In this document: positions 43,869 through 56,208 of the stretch, piece after piece | Position numbering within the stretch: position 1 is the first letter of the stretch | Layout: each line of letters begins with the position of its first letter | Assembly: GCA_963669155.1 (NCBI GenBank) | Contig: OZ022583.1 | Location: 4,850,658 to 4,914,657 of the forward strand | DNA from: Arbacia lixula | Taxonomy: Eukaryota; Echinodermata; Echinoidea; Arbacioida; Arbaciidae | Length of the DNA stretch: 64,000 bases | Direction: 5' to 3' | The notes under the pieces: model-generated | Told to the model about the DNA's origin: nothing | The model's input: only the letters and a program-made list of their open reading frames with translations | Database searches by the model: none | Translations under genes and position numbers: made by a program

Positions 43869-45217
43869 CCTCTTCTGTCAGTTATCTCTCTCTTGTTCCT
43901 TCCTTTTCCCCTCCCCCTCACCCATTACGTCTTCATCTGCCTATATCTCTTTTCTCTCCTTTTGTCTTTCTGTCTCTTTCTCTGTGTCTCTCTCCCTCTC
44001 CCTCTCTCTGTTTCACGCCATAACGGCACACTCATACTCTCTCTCTCTCTCTCTCTCTCTGTCGTTATCTTTCTCTTGCTCATTCATCCCTCTTCGCCAC
44101 ACACACACACACGCACACACCCACACACACACACATACACACATACACACTCTCTCTCTCTCTGTCGTTGTCTCCTTCATCTACCCCACACACAAACACA
44201 CACTCTCCCTCTCTCTGTTTCACGCCATAACGTTACACTCTTTCTTTTTCCCCTCTTTCAAATCTTTGAGAGGTGACATCTCTCCATCTACCAGCAGAAA
44301 ATATATCTATCTGCCTACTGTTCTATTTATCCCTCCACCTTCTTTACTTTCTATTGGAATCTTTCTTGATATATCTCCCTATATATCTGTTTATCCACAT
44401 ATACATGCACATATTGTATATATCGATCGATCAATCTATCTACATGTATCTGTATTTATGTTGGAAAGTGTCTATGTTGTACCATGTGTAGATATATCAA
44501 TCTGTATAACTCCCTAAACGAGTACTATAGATCTGTATGTCTATACCAGTATAAGTATGGATACAAATAATTAAGATATATACCAGTGTGATCTGTATTT
44601 ATTAATGTCTTTCTTGTCAGATTCAGCAACATGAATCGTTAAGTCGGTTGTATTCATTCACAACGTTTCATTCCTATTAGAATGTGGACAACTTGGAGAT
44701 TTGACAAAGTGATCAATAAACTAGTTATTCTTAAAAAGTTGAAAGAATTACTGCTAAAGGAATATCCGCAACATTAATATCGGTGATCATTGAAGTAAAT
44801 GATATCATGGTTTGAAAGAGCTCTCATTTAACAATGGTACGCACCGCCCCTTTAACGACGAGTCGTTCAATCTATTCTTCGGTTCTCATTGCTTTGTCAA
44901 AGGTTTCTCAACAAGACCGCTTCAAAAAGGTTGAATACCGTCTTCCTTACAAAAAGGAAAGCGATCGCGCGTCTATTGTCGCTTCCGTCTACTAATGTCA
45001 TTGGCTGAACGGATTAACCAATCACAAAGCTTCGATCAGGATGACCATGAGCGTTACAAGACAACTCATTAACTGTTTATAATTAATCCTAATCATTCGA
45101 CTTTAGCTGTTCAACTAGCAAGCATACATGTTAGTCATCTTAACGCATAATCCAGCAGTATACATACTAGCTCTTGAACCATTCAATCAGCTTTCACGGT
45201 GAAAGTCAAAGAAGACG
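43491..45217. other. C1-A2 spacer and A2 promoter
   Basis: CA repeats at about 43825-43866 and 44098-44148 and CT tracts, then 'TTTGAGAGGTGACATCTCTC' (about 44266), which is shared with the C2 and B3 downstream regions. From 44840 the A2 promoter begins: GGTACGCACCGCCCCTTTAA, GCTTTGTCAAAGGTTTCTCA, CATTGGCTGAACGGATTAAC and TTAATCCTAATCATTCGACT. GGATTA and TAATCC are Otx-type cores and CTTTGTC/TCAAAGG Tcf-like cores. Long open frames here are CA/TC low-complexity translations. Confidence 0.55.
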
Positions 45218-45996
45218 ATGGCCAACCCGACATCAAGCATCCAGCTATCATTGCCCAAGTCGACCTACAAGCACTCTCGGCGTCGGCGTCCAACTGTGTT
45301 TAGCGGGTATCAGTTGGCAGTTTTGGAAGCCAAATTCAACGTCAACCAGTACCCTGACATCTTTACACGAGAACGGCTGGCCGAGAGTCTACAACTCAGC
45401 GATTACGTAATACTGGTACGTTAATTACAATGACTATTTCCTCGGTACCCAAATACTGTCAACATTAAACATACCTGTACATTATTAAAGAACTGGTTGA
45501 CATTTATTTCTAACACAAACTTACCTTTCTTCTTTCATCCTTTCTTTCAACTCAGAACTGGTTCCAAAACCGTCGTTCACGTCTTCGACGAGCTGCCCTC
45601 AAGTCACTCTCATCTCGGTCATCCACCGTGGAGGACATCACTAGCATCAGTCGAAAGCGTCAATCTCCATGCCACGCCGATGACATCGAGCCGTCGACAC
45701 CACCCAGCAAGAGGCTCGCTGGTATTTCCCCAGCTCTGTCTGTGGACTATCTTTCGTGCAGCAGTACATCGACGTGGCATTCATCAACGCCACAATCGTG
45801 CTTCCAGCGGATACCATCACCTGATTCACATAGCGCCACCACCAGTCCGCTGATGTCGGTAGACTTTCTCTCTCGTAGCAGCCGCTCCCCTTCTCCTCCG
45901 TTGACCTCCAGCTACAGAGTGGGGAGTCTCCACGGCACACCGCCATCGTTCTATGCATTGCTTGAACACCCGTACACCTACGTCTCGTACTTCTGA
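45218..45996 (+). CDS. pmar1: A2: paired-class homeobox gene, pmar1/micro1/hbox12 family
   Basis: Exons 45218-45415 and 45556-45996 give 212 residues, the same lengths as A1. The homeodomain differs from A1 by a handful of residues (for example VLEAKF, YPDIF, LSDYVIL) and keeps Leu46-Asn47, Gln50 and Asn51. Both serine-rich repeats and YTYVSYF are present. Intron and flanks align with A1 over their full length, so A1 and A2 are recent duplicates about 8.0 kb apart. Confidence 0.85.
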
Positions 45997-47823
45997 TCGT
46001 GCACGGCACTTACTGAACTTGAAGAAATATTGGGGCCATCATATGTGGTTTTTTCTCAAATATACACGTTACACTAACAGTGATGTATCTATGTTGATTA
46101 AAGTGATGTTGCACATTACATGATATCGTCGATGTGACTTTGATTTCTGTCTGTAGTTTACTTATCTATTTGCAAGTCTGGTGAGTGTTGGCAATGAGCA
46201 TGATGAGTGAAGAAAAAGAGCTATATGAGCGACGTAATTATGTTCAAGGGAAAGCTTTCATATCCATTAATATTCCCTTTCTCGTTAAAATACCCTTTTC
46301 GCTGATAAACTTCTCTTTTTCGTAACCATCTTTTCCTTCTCGCATAAAATATGTTGTCTCCGCTTTTTCTGTCTATTACTTTATCTACAAAGTGATCTTC
46401 TCTTACAGACTCTTTTCTCCCCCCTCTGTCTTTCATTCTCTTTCTCTCTCCCACACACCTTCACAGTTTTATACAACCATGAAGACACACATATATACAC
46501 ACGTTTCTCCCTCTTTTAGTCTTCTTTCCATTTACTTTGTCTTTTCTGATGCTACATGTATATTCCTTTTCCGCTATAGTATATGTACCTTTGTCTGCAT
46601 ACTTTCTTTGCATGTACATCTTCCTATCTATCTACGTATACTACCTTTCTCTCTCTCGCTTATAAACATTATACAACTTCTATCTCTCCCTTTATAAAGA
46701 GACCAAAAAACACACACTCTTTCTTATCACTTTCCTCTTTTCTGGAAGTAATTATTTGAGGCATCTCGATTAAGCACCAAACAATGTCGTAATGTGAAGG
46801 GGAAAAGTAATCAATGATCCTCTCTGTCTATCTTCCTCCTTCTGTCCCTTTATCTCTGCCTATTTGTATGTGTACCTTATCATACCCCAGTCTCTCTTTA
46901 TGTCTATCCATACATCTGTCAATGTACCCTAACGCTACTAAACACCCCACCCCTTAAAACAAATAAAAGTGAATAAATTGATAGGAATAACTGAATAAAG
47001 ATATAAATTACTAAACAAACAAACACATCCAAAGCTGGATAAACTGGCTCCGATATGTTGCTACGTTTCACTGTCTCCGTCATAAGTACAGAAACCCTCA
47101 AAGATATATTAGTACACATGTACATAGTTACACGTACATGAGTCAAACTAGAAGATAATAAGTAAAGTTCGCTTCGTGGACTAATGACTTGATACTCAAA
47201 ATTCTCATAATTACTTAGTGTCTATTTTTCTCTTGCTGAGACTAGTAAGAGGATATACACTGCAGATAGATATCTTGCTTAATTCATATTTTGTAAAAAG
47301 AAGAAATTTCGGTCCCACTGATTGACAGATCCGTCAAAAGTGAGGAAGATCTGATCTAGCGATCACTGGGCTATTTATCCTACAAAGAATGAAAGGGCGA
47401 TCGTAAAGCTGAAAGAATGTCCTAAAGATTTGACCGGACTTTCATCCAACAATGAGACGCAGCGCACCAATCACAACGCGTCGTTTAATCTATTCATTGG
47501 TTTGCAGCAGATTACCGCACGGTTCTGAAAGAAACCGCCGCGGCAGTCAAACGGCGCACCGCAGTACTCGTTGATCAAAAGAATGCTTTCCGCTCTTCTA
47601 TTGATCTTCATTCTCTAAATCTGATTCGCTACAACTATCAGCCAATAACGAATTTTCGCAAACAATTTAGAAGCGTTTTAAGTGGATATTTAGGACATTG
47701 CTCCAAGAACATCACTAATCTTGGCCATCGTTTTTAAGTCTCTCCCGCTCTGCAACGCATCAAGCTAAATCGAACGCCGTTATATCAGACCCGTCGTTTA
47801 ATTCATATTGTAGATCAATCGCG
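45997..47823. other. A2-B2 spacer and B2 promoter
   Basis: Aligns with the A1-B1 spacer and then with the B1 promoter (block at about 47435-47600: 'TATTCATTGGTTTGCAGCAG', CCGCCGCGGCAGTCAAACGG, CGTTGATCAAAAGAATGC). Just before the ATG a 16-base segment present in B1 (GCCACAACATCTTAT) is missing. No other gene. Confidence 0.65.
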
Positions 47824-48442
47824 ATGTCGATGCAAAGGAGAACGCTGCGTCTCCCGTTGCAGACGGCTTTCACCAAGTCACAGCTTGAGACTCTCGAAGC
47901 TGAATTCAGAAGAGACCAGTACCCCGATATCAAGACGAGAGACCGACTAGCAGGTTCCCTCAGACTCAACAACTTAATCATTCATGTAAGCAGAGATTTG
48001 ATTTAATCTCATCAAGCTTCCTCTTATTCCTCTTTCCTCTTATTCTTTGAGATGAAGAATCAAATATTTAGTGCTTTAAATAAAGTGATGTTTCAACATT
48101 ATTTACGATTTTGTATTTATTATCCTCCTGTAATTTTAGATCTGGTTCCAGAAACGTCGAAAATCTCCAGGTGACATCGAGCAGTCGACACACCCATCCA
48201 TGTCCATTGACCGTCCTTCACTCAGCAGTTGGTCAACAACCCAAGTAGTACCGTCATCGCCACCCGCATCATTCTCGCCAGGCGCCACCACCAGTCCGTT
48301 GATGTCGGTAGAGTTTCTCTCTCGTAGCAGCCGCTCCCCTTCTCCGTTTACATCCAGTTACAGAGTAGGGAGTCTCCACGGCACACCGTCATCGTTCTAC
48401 GCATCGCTTAGTCACGCATACACCTACGTCTCGTACTTCTGA
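47824..48442 (+). CDS. B2: short pmar1-like homeobox gene, Lys51, N-terminal deletion
   Basis: Exons 47824-47985 and 48140-48442 give 154 residues. It matches B1 but lacks seven codons near the N-terminus (PVLPARR in B1), an in-frame loss just ahead of the homeodomain. Helix 3 reads IWFQKRRKSPG with Lys51. One serine-rich repeat and YTYVSYF follow. Splice sites and frame are intact. Confidence 0.75.
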
Positions 48443-50480
48443 TCCTGCATAGCTCAAATGAACCATGGACCCTACCACGAATGATCGAACTTTTGAAATC
48501 TTAATGCTATGATTTCGTTCCATTGAAGTTGATCTTAATACGTGATGGTAACGTGGATTAAACTGCTATTGCATATCTGAATTGGGTTTTTTTATGTAAA
48601 TTCTTTTTGTTTGTTACTTAATGTGTGGGTCATGAGAAATGTGTAAGTGCAGATATAGATGATAATGAGAGAAGGGTGTTGTTTCAAGAAAGATAAAGTA
48701 ATCACACGCCTTCACACATATACACTAAGTTTGAAAACAATATTTCATCAAACTTCTTTCTTTCTTTCACTTCAAATCGTACCTGTCTCTTCATCTGTAT
48801 GCCACACACACACACACACATACTCTCTCTGTCGTTATCTCTCTCTTATTCCTTCTTTCCTTTCTCCCTTTCTCCCACTACGTCTTCATCTGTCTGTATG
48901 TCTTTTCTCTCCTTTTCTTTCTCTGTCTCTGTCTCACACACATACTCACTTTGTCGTTATATCTCTCCTGCCCCCACCTTCCCGCCACACATACACACAA
49001 AAAACACACACAAAAAACACAAACATATATACACACACATAAACACACATAAAGCACACCGTCATCGTTCCACGCATCGCTTAGTCACGCATACACCTAC
49101 GTCTCGTACTTCTGATCCTGCATAGCTCAATTGAACCATGGACCCTACCACGAATGATCGAACTTTTGAAATCTTAATGCTATGATTTTGTTCCATTGAA
49201 GTTGATCTTAATACGTGATGGTAACGTGGATTAAACTGCTATTGCATATCTGAATTGGGTTTTTTTATGTAAATTCTTTTTGTTTGTTACTTAATGTGTG
49301 GGTCATGAGAAATGTGTAAGTGCAGATATAGATGATAATGAGAGAAGGGTGTTGTTTCAAGAAAGATAAAGTAATCACACGCCTTCACACATATACACTA
49401 AGTTTGAAATTAATATTTCATTCAACTTCTTTCTTTCTTTCTTTCACTTCAAATCGTACCTTTCTCTGTCTCTGTCTCTGTGTCTCTCTCCCTCTCTCTG
49501 TTTCACGCCATAACGTCACACACATACTCAATTTGTCGTTATATCTCTCCTGCCCCCACCTTCCCGCCACACATACACACAAAAAAAGCACACACATACA
49601 CACATATATAATTATATATACACACACATAAACACACATAAAGCACACCGTCATCGTTCCACGCATCGCTTAGTCACGCCTACACTTATACGTCTCGTAC
49701 TTTTGATCCTGTCATAATTATCAATTGCAAGTTTTTTTTTTGCTTAGTACCATGAGCAATATGTGCGAGTGCAAATATGCATGGTCATGAGCAGGAATAT
49801 TGTTATCTCACTGTGGAATTATCATACAACGTCGCACAGACATGTACAGTATAATGCACATGGACACAGTATTCGTCAAACATTCTTTCTTCCCTTTTTT
49901 TAACTTCGAATTACATTTTCCTCTTTATATATCTCCCCCCTTTAGTTTATTTGCCTTTAACACAACCTTCTCCCCTTATTTCTGTCTAGCGCCCCCCCCC
50001 CCCCCTCACTCTCTCTCTCTCTCTGGCCATGACAATATGGGTGAAAAATTCACGTATGTCTTCCCCGCTCTCATTAGCCGAGTCGGTAGAGTCTATAGCC
50101 TAACGAACCACGCATTGTGATAACCCGTGATTGACAACTTGCAAACACTTTTCAAATCTTGACAGAGTGATCATTATATTAATTATTCTAAACAGTTGAA
50201 AAACGAGCCAGGTGGGTATGGTCATGATATTACGATCACTGTAGATGTTTTGCAGATTTGAAAGAGCCATAACCATAATCAGCATCCAGTTACACGCACT
50301 ACTAATCTAATAATGAGTCATTAAAGAGTGCATTGAGAAACGGTACTCACTTGACTAATTATTCAAACGAATTGAAAAGACAGAATATCCCTAAGATTAA
50401 GAGCAGCGTTCACTAAAGTTTGTTTAAATGATCTGAAAGAACCTTCACCAAACAATAAAACAGACCGGCCCCTTAAAAAG
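48443..50480. other. B2-C2 spacer with tandem-duplicated 3' end
   Basis: The end of B2 exon 2 plus its 3' UTR is repeated: the segment starting 'CACACCGTCATCGTTC' at 48383 recurs at 49056 and again, shorter, at about 49646. Each copy carries the stop and the GATCCTGCATAGCTCAA 3' UTR start or part of it. Between them are CA and CT microsatellites. This explains why B2-C2 spacing exceeds B1-C1 by about 0.46 kb. Confidence 0.7.
49056..49114 (+). pseudogene. Orphan copy of the exon-2 3' end (B2 duplication)
   Basis: CACACCGTCATCGTTCCACG, then GTCACGCATACACCTACGTC and GTACTTCTGATCCTGCATAG, nearly identical to the end of B2. It is preceded by CACATAAAG, not by coding sequence. A second orphan lies at 49646-49706. 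Confidence 0.75.
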
Positions 50481-50804
50481 GCACATTCAATCTACTCTTC
50501 AGTTCACTTCACCTGGGCGGAAGTTTCTAAGAGACACCGCTGGCAAACGGTTTAGTACCGCCGCGGCGTCTTCTTGATTAAAAAGAATCAGACGCGCTTC
50601 TTTTGTTCCTTCAATCTCATAATCTCATTGGCCAACCAGGGAGTTGGAAGCAGGAGAACTGACAGAGTTTAAAGAAGACTTCTTAACTGTTTTCAGCTAT
50701 TCCTAGTCATTCGACATTAGCTGTTCAATAATTAAACACACTCTTTCACGCTTAATCGAGCAGTATCGAGATAAGCAATCAGACTTATTTAACCAAAAAA
50801 TACT
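50481..50804 (+). promoter_or_regulatory. C2 promoter region
   Basis: Nearly identical to the C1 promoter, with GTACCGCCGCGGCGTCTTCT and TTGATTAAAAAGAATCAGAC. It has lost about 17 bases after TCTCATTGG (the CTTAAGGGATTGCCC segment of C1). Confidence 0.5.
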
Positions 50805-51934
50805 ATGGCCAACTTGATGTCGATCACCCACCTATCATTGCCCAAATCGACCTTCAAGCGGCCTCTGCGGCGACGTGCAACAGTGTTTAGCGAATATCAA
50901 CTCGATGTTCTGGAGACCGAGTTTAACGTCAACCAGTACCCTGGCATCGCTACACGAGAACGGCTGGCTGACAGTCTACAACTCGGAGAAGACAGAATTC
51001 AGGTACAAATTTAGAGATCACCTTTACACGGCGAACCGGTGCTGCAAACCGGTAACCAAAGTGCAGAATATGTTTCCAAATGTGGCATTAAGATCGGGGA
51101 TACTCCCCTTTCAAAAAAAAAACGACGTCTGGCTAAATCAACATAGCATTTCCCGGTAATATTTCTTGATTGTAATTGGCACTTCATAAAAAAAAATATA
51201 AAAAAACACTACCCTCCATTGGTTCGGAAATGCGCAGTGGGCGTGGTCAAAACCTAATTTACAATAGGAGCGTACTAGGAAAGCATTCTGGAATACTCGT
51301 TTATGCTCTCCTAGGCGCCCCAAAACTTGGGGAGTTTGAAGAAAAGTTAGGATGGATTTCGGAATGCCTCCCCCCCCCCCCCTACACACCAACAGTTTGC
51401 TGCCGAAGTTAACATTATAATTTGACGACAGTCCCTCACATTGCGATTTGTTCACGTTCGTTAACGTAAGCTTATTGCTCGTCTTCCCCAACACAGGTCT
51501 GGTTTCAAAACCGTCGTTCACGTCTTCGACGAGCTTCCCTCAAGTCTCTCTCATCTCAATCATCCCGCAAGGACGACATCACTAGCGTCAGTCGAAAACG
51601 GCGATCTCCGTGCGACATTGATGGAATCGAGCAGTCGACATCGCCCAGCAAGAAGTCCGCTGTCGTTTCTCCAGTGATGTCTGTGGACTTTCTTTCTCGC
51701 AGTAGTCGATCGTCATCGCATCCATCAACGCCATCATCCTCCCTTCAAATGGCGTCATCCACGGAAACGCAAAGCGCCACCATCAATCCGCTGATGTCGG
51801 TAGAGTTTCTCTCTCGTAGCAGCCACTCCCCTTCTCCGTTTACATCCAGTTACAGAGTGGGGAGTCTCCACGGCACACCGTCATCGTTCTACGCATCGCT
51901 TAGTCACGCCTACACCTACGTCTCGTACTTTTGA
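50805..51934 (+). CDS. pmar1: C2: paired-class homeobox gene, pmar1/micro1/hbox12 family
   Basis: Exons 50805-51002 and 51497-51934 give 211 residues, the same as C1, with RIQVWFQNRR and both serine-rich repeats (SVDFLSRSS, SVEFLSRSS). Exon 1 differs from C1 at very few codons (LPLPKS to LSLPKS at the eh1-like motif). The intron carries the same interspersed repeat as C1, so the insertion predates the C1/C2 duplication. Confidence 0.82.
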
Positions 51935-52826
51935 TCCTGCATAGCTCAATCGAACCTTGGATCCTGCCACGAATGATCGAACTTTTGAAATCTGATTTTT
52001 TTTTTTCCATTGAAGTTGATCTTAACTCGTGATGGTAATGCGGATTAAACTGCTATTGCATATCTGAATTGGGTTTCCTATGTAAATTCTTTGTGTTTGT
52101 TACTTAATGTGTGAGTCATGGGATAAATGTAAGTGCAGATATAAACGATAATGAGAGAAGGATGTTGTTTCAAGATGAAGTAATAACACGCCTTCACACA
52201 TACACACTAGGTTTGAAATTGATATTGCATGAACATTCTTTCTTTTTTTCTTTCACTTCGAATCGTACCTGTCTCTTCATCTGCATGCCACACACATACA
52301 CACACACACACACACACACAAACTCACTCTTCTGTCAGTTATCTCTCTCTTGTTCCTTCCTTTTCCCCTCCCCCTCACCCATTACGTCTTCATCTGTCTA
52401 TATCTCTTTTCTCTCCTTTTGTCTTTCTGTCTCTTTCTCTGTGTCTCTTTCCCTCTCCCTCTCTCTGTTTCACGCCATAACGGCACACACATACTCTCTC
52501 TCTGTCGTTATCTCGCTCTTTCTCATTCATCCCCCTTCGCCACACACACACACACGCACACACTCACACACACATACACACATACACTCTCTCTCTCTGT
52601 CGTTGTCTCCTTCATCTACCCCACACACAAACACACACTCTCCCTCTCTCTGTTTCACGCCATAACGTTACACACATACTCTCTCTCTCTTGCTCATTCA
52701 TCCGCCTTTGCCACACACACACACACACGCGCGCGCGCGCAAACACACATACGCACACACGAACAGACAATTCTAATCTTGTCCCGGTTGATTTGTTGTT
52801 TTATTTGTTGTTATTTATTAATTGTT

Positions 52827-52867
<41 letters not shown>

Positions 52868-54907
52868 ATCTCCATTTACACTATTTGTATATGCCTCGCT
52901 TTCCAGGTCTATTTCTTTATCTATCCATCCATCGCTCCATCTACACATTACAAATCTATTGCTCTATTTGTCTACTCAGTATTGGATTTCTTCTTCGAGT
53001 TTCATTCTTTCTCTCCTTTTCTGTCACTCTTTCCCCGGAGCGCTCCTTCTTTCTTAAGCCCTCTTTTGTATAAAACACGTCTCTTTGTTCATTCCAATAA
53101 TGATTGTATATCAAGTGTTTCTCTCTTTCTTTACCTCCCCTTCCAAATATTTGAGAGGTGACATCTTTCCATCTACCAGCAAAAATGTATCTATCTGCCG
53201 ACTCTTCTATATATCTACCCATCTTCTTCACTTTTCCATTTGAAACTTTCTTGCTATATATATCCCTATATATGCGTTTATTAACATATCCATATACCCC
53301 CTAAAAATAGTAAAGTGAAAAAATAGATAATAATGAATGAATAAACAAACAAATATCAGAAAACATCAATCCTGCCAGCGCTGATATGCTAAAAGCTGGG
53401 ATAAACTGGCTCTGATAAAAAGCTACGCTTCACTGTCTCCATCATAAGTACAGAAACCCTCAAAGATATATTAGTATATATAGTTACACGTACATGAGTC
53501 AAACTCAAGCTGGTGGATAATGAGTAAAGTTCACATCGTCGACTAATGACTAAAAAATCTGACAATTAATCAGTGTATATTTTCCTCTTGCCGAGACTAG
53601 TAAGAGGATATACACTGCAGATAGATATTTTTATTAATTTATGTTTTGTAAAAAGAAGAAATTTCGGTCCCACTGATTGACAGATCTGTCAAAAGTGATG
53701 AAAATCTGATCGAGCGATCACTGGGCTATTTATTCTACCATGGACCTATCATGGATGGACTGCGCTCGGATAGACTTCCTTTGATCTATGAGGTCCGCCG
53801 CCTCATAACAATTCAAGACATTCAAGTGTTTTAAACAATTAGCTGTATTTCTAATTAGGTAGTGCCTTCCTCTGAATAATAAAAGACAATCTGTTTTGAG
53901 AAGCATGTCAACCGTTCAGCCTTCGCTGGGAGCTCGTAGCTGATCTATTTACACACACTGTGAATTAGTTTTGGGGTGAGCGAAGGGGAATTTTGAAAAA
54001 ACTTGTAGAAAGAATTTGGTCCGTAACTTTTCCGGACACCTCCGCACACGAAATTGAGATTGTTTCCATGAAAGATTAAACACTCAATAAACAATTTACA
54101 AGATATTTTTAAGGAAATATGATTCGGAAATGTGCGATATGGAGGCATTTCTCTGGCATGTTTTCTACAGTATTCTCCTTTTATCACAAAAACGAAGCAA
54201 CAATATAATCTGAAATTCACAGAATCGTATCTTTATAAGATGTAATACTTTTGCACATGCACTTCAGTTCATGAAGTGGTTCTGAAATCTTCTGCGCATA
54301 CAGAATATATATTCCTCAAAATGCATCCTACATTTTGTCATGCTTGTTTGGCGGCGGATCTCCCTCGATCAAAGAGCCAAACGCGTCAAATATTCCATTG
54401 TGATATCAATGCACGCGACTGCTGTAGGAATAAATTACACTTCGTGCTGACTCCATTCCTTACACCTCTCTGGTTGAAAGAATGTCCTAAAGATTTGACC
54501 GGACTTTCATCCAACAATGACACGCAGCGCACCAATAACAACGCGTCGTTTAATCTATTCATTGGTTTGCAGCAGATTACCGCACGGTTCTGAAAGACAC
54601 CGCCGCGGCAGTCAAACGGCGCACCGCAGAACTCGTTGATCAAAAGAATGCTTTCCGCTCTTCTATTGATCTTCATTCTCTAAATCTGATTCGCTACAAC
54701 TATTAGCCAATAACGACTTATTTTCGCAAACTATTTAGAAGCGTCATAAGTGGATCTCTAGGATATTGCTCCCAGGACATCACTAATCTTGGCCATCGTT
54801 TTTAAGTCTCTCCCGCTCTGCAACGCATCAAGCTAAATCGAACGCCGTTATATCAGACCCGTCGTTTAATTCATATTGTAGATCAACAGCCACATCATCT
54901 TATCGCG
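51935..54907. other. C2-B3 spacer, hybrid of C and A downstream flanks, with insertion and B3 promoter
   Basis: Starts as C-type 3' flank with CA/CT/GC microsatellites (about 52287-52322, 52716-52741, 52836-52864) to about 53280. It then continues like the region downstream of A genes (AGCTGGGATAAACTGGCTCT at about 53394), with no A gene between. At about 53739-54475 roughly 735 bases not found in other B flanks replace a short segment. The B3 promoter block follows at 54476-54907. Confidence 0.6.
53739..54475. other. ~735-bp unique insertion upstream of B3
   Basis: Between TATTTATTCTAC and TGAAAGAATGTCCTAAAGAT the other B genes have about 26 bases; here there are about 735. I find no clear terminal repeats and no long open frame with recognisable protein. 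Confidence 0.6.
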
Positions 54908-55547
54908 ATGTCGATGCAAAGGAGGCCTGTTCTCCCGGCAAGGAGACCGCTGCACCTCCCGTTACAGACGGCTTTTACTAAGTCACAGCTTGAGACTCTC
55001 GAAGCTGAATTCAGAATAGACCAATACCCCAATATCAAGACGAGAGACCGACTAGCAGGTTCCCTCAGACTCAACAACTTAATCATTCATGTAAGCAGAG
55101 ATTTAATTTAATCTCATCAAGCTTCCTCTTATTCCTCTTTCCTCTTATTCTTTAGTTTGAAGAATCAGATATTTAGTGCTTTAAATAAAACGATGTTTCA
55201 ACATTATTTACGAGTTTGTATCTATTATCCTCCTGTAATTTTAGATCTGGTTCCAGAAACGTCGAAAATCTCCAGGTGACATCGAGCAGTCGACACACCC
55301 ATCAATGTCCATTGGCCGTCCTTCACCCAGCAGTCGGTCGACAACCCAAGTAGTACCGTCATCGCCACCCGCATCATTCTCGCCGGGCGCCACCACCAGT
55401 CCGCTGATGTCGGTAGAGTTTCTCTCTCGTAGCAGCCGCTCCCCTTCTCCGTTTACATCCAGTTACAGAGTGGGGAGTCTCCACGGCACACCGTCATCGT
55501 TCTCCGCATCGCTTAGTCACGCCTACACCTACGTCTCGTACTTCTGA
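54908..55547 (+). CDS. B3: short pmar1-like homeobox gene with Lys51 homeodomain
   Basis: Exons 54908-55090 and 55245-55547 give 161 residues. Same structure as B1. The homeodomain has minor changes (FRIDQYPNIKTRDRL), and helix 3 is IWFQKRRKSPG with Lys51. The downstream flank switches to C-type sequence after the 3' UTR, so the C gene expected next is missing. Confidence 0.75.
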
Positions 55548-56140
55548 TCCTGCATAGCTCAACGAACCATGGACCCTACCACGAATGATCGAACTTTTGA
55601 AATCTTAATGCTATGATTTTGTTCCATTGAAGTTGATCTTAATACGTGATGGTAATGTGAATTAAACTGCTATTTCAAATCTGAATTGGGTTTTCCTATG
55701 TAAACTCTTTGTGTTTGTTACTTAATGTGTGGGTCATGAGGAATGTGTAAGTGCAGATATAGATGACAATGAGAGAAGGATGTCGTTTCAAGAAAGATAA
55801 AGTAATAACACGCCTTCGCACATACACACTGAGTTTGAAATCAATATTTCATTAAACTTCTTTCTTTCTTTCACTTCAAATCGTACCTGTCTCTTCATTT
55901 ATATCCCATACACACACTCTCTCTCTGTCGTTGTCTCTCTCTTATTCCCTCTTTCCTCTCTCCCTCTCTCCCATTACGTCTTTATCATGTTTATCTGTCT
56001 ATATCTGTTTTCTCCCCTTTTCTGTCTCTGTCTCTGTGTCTCTCTTCCTTTCCCTCTCCCTGTTTCACGCCATAACGTCACACACATGCTCTCTGACGTT
56101 ATCTCTCTCTTGCTCATTCACCCCCCTTCGCCACGCACAC

Positions 56141-56145
<5 letters not shown>

Positions 56146-56206
<61 letters not shown>
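56146..56206 (+). repeat. (AC)n microsatellite, ~61 bp
   Basis: AC repeat with a single CG interruption near the start. Confidence 0.9.

Positions 56207-56208
<2 letters not shown>

Noticed and set aside
43750-44517. 255-residue open frame over the C1-A2 spacer, and similar ones at 52111-53161 and 48659-49125
   Set aside because: The translations are HTHTHT and SLSLSL runs from CA and CT microsatellites, with no domain or conservation of frame between spacer copies.
54386-54676. Minus-strand open frames of 68-96 residues upstream of each B gene (also 39379, 60099, 62476)
   Set aside because: They recur because the B promoter is duplicated, contain no recognisable domain, and lie opposite conserved non-coding promoter blocks.
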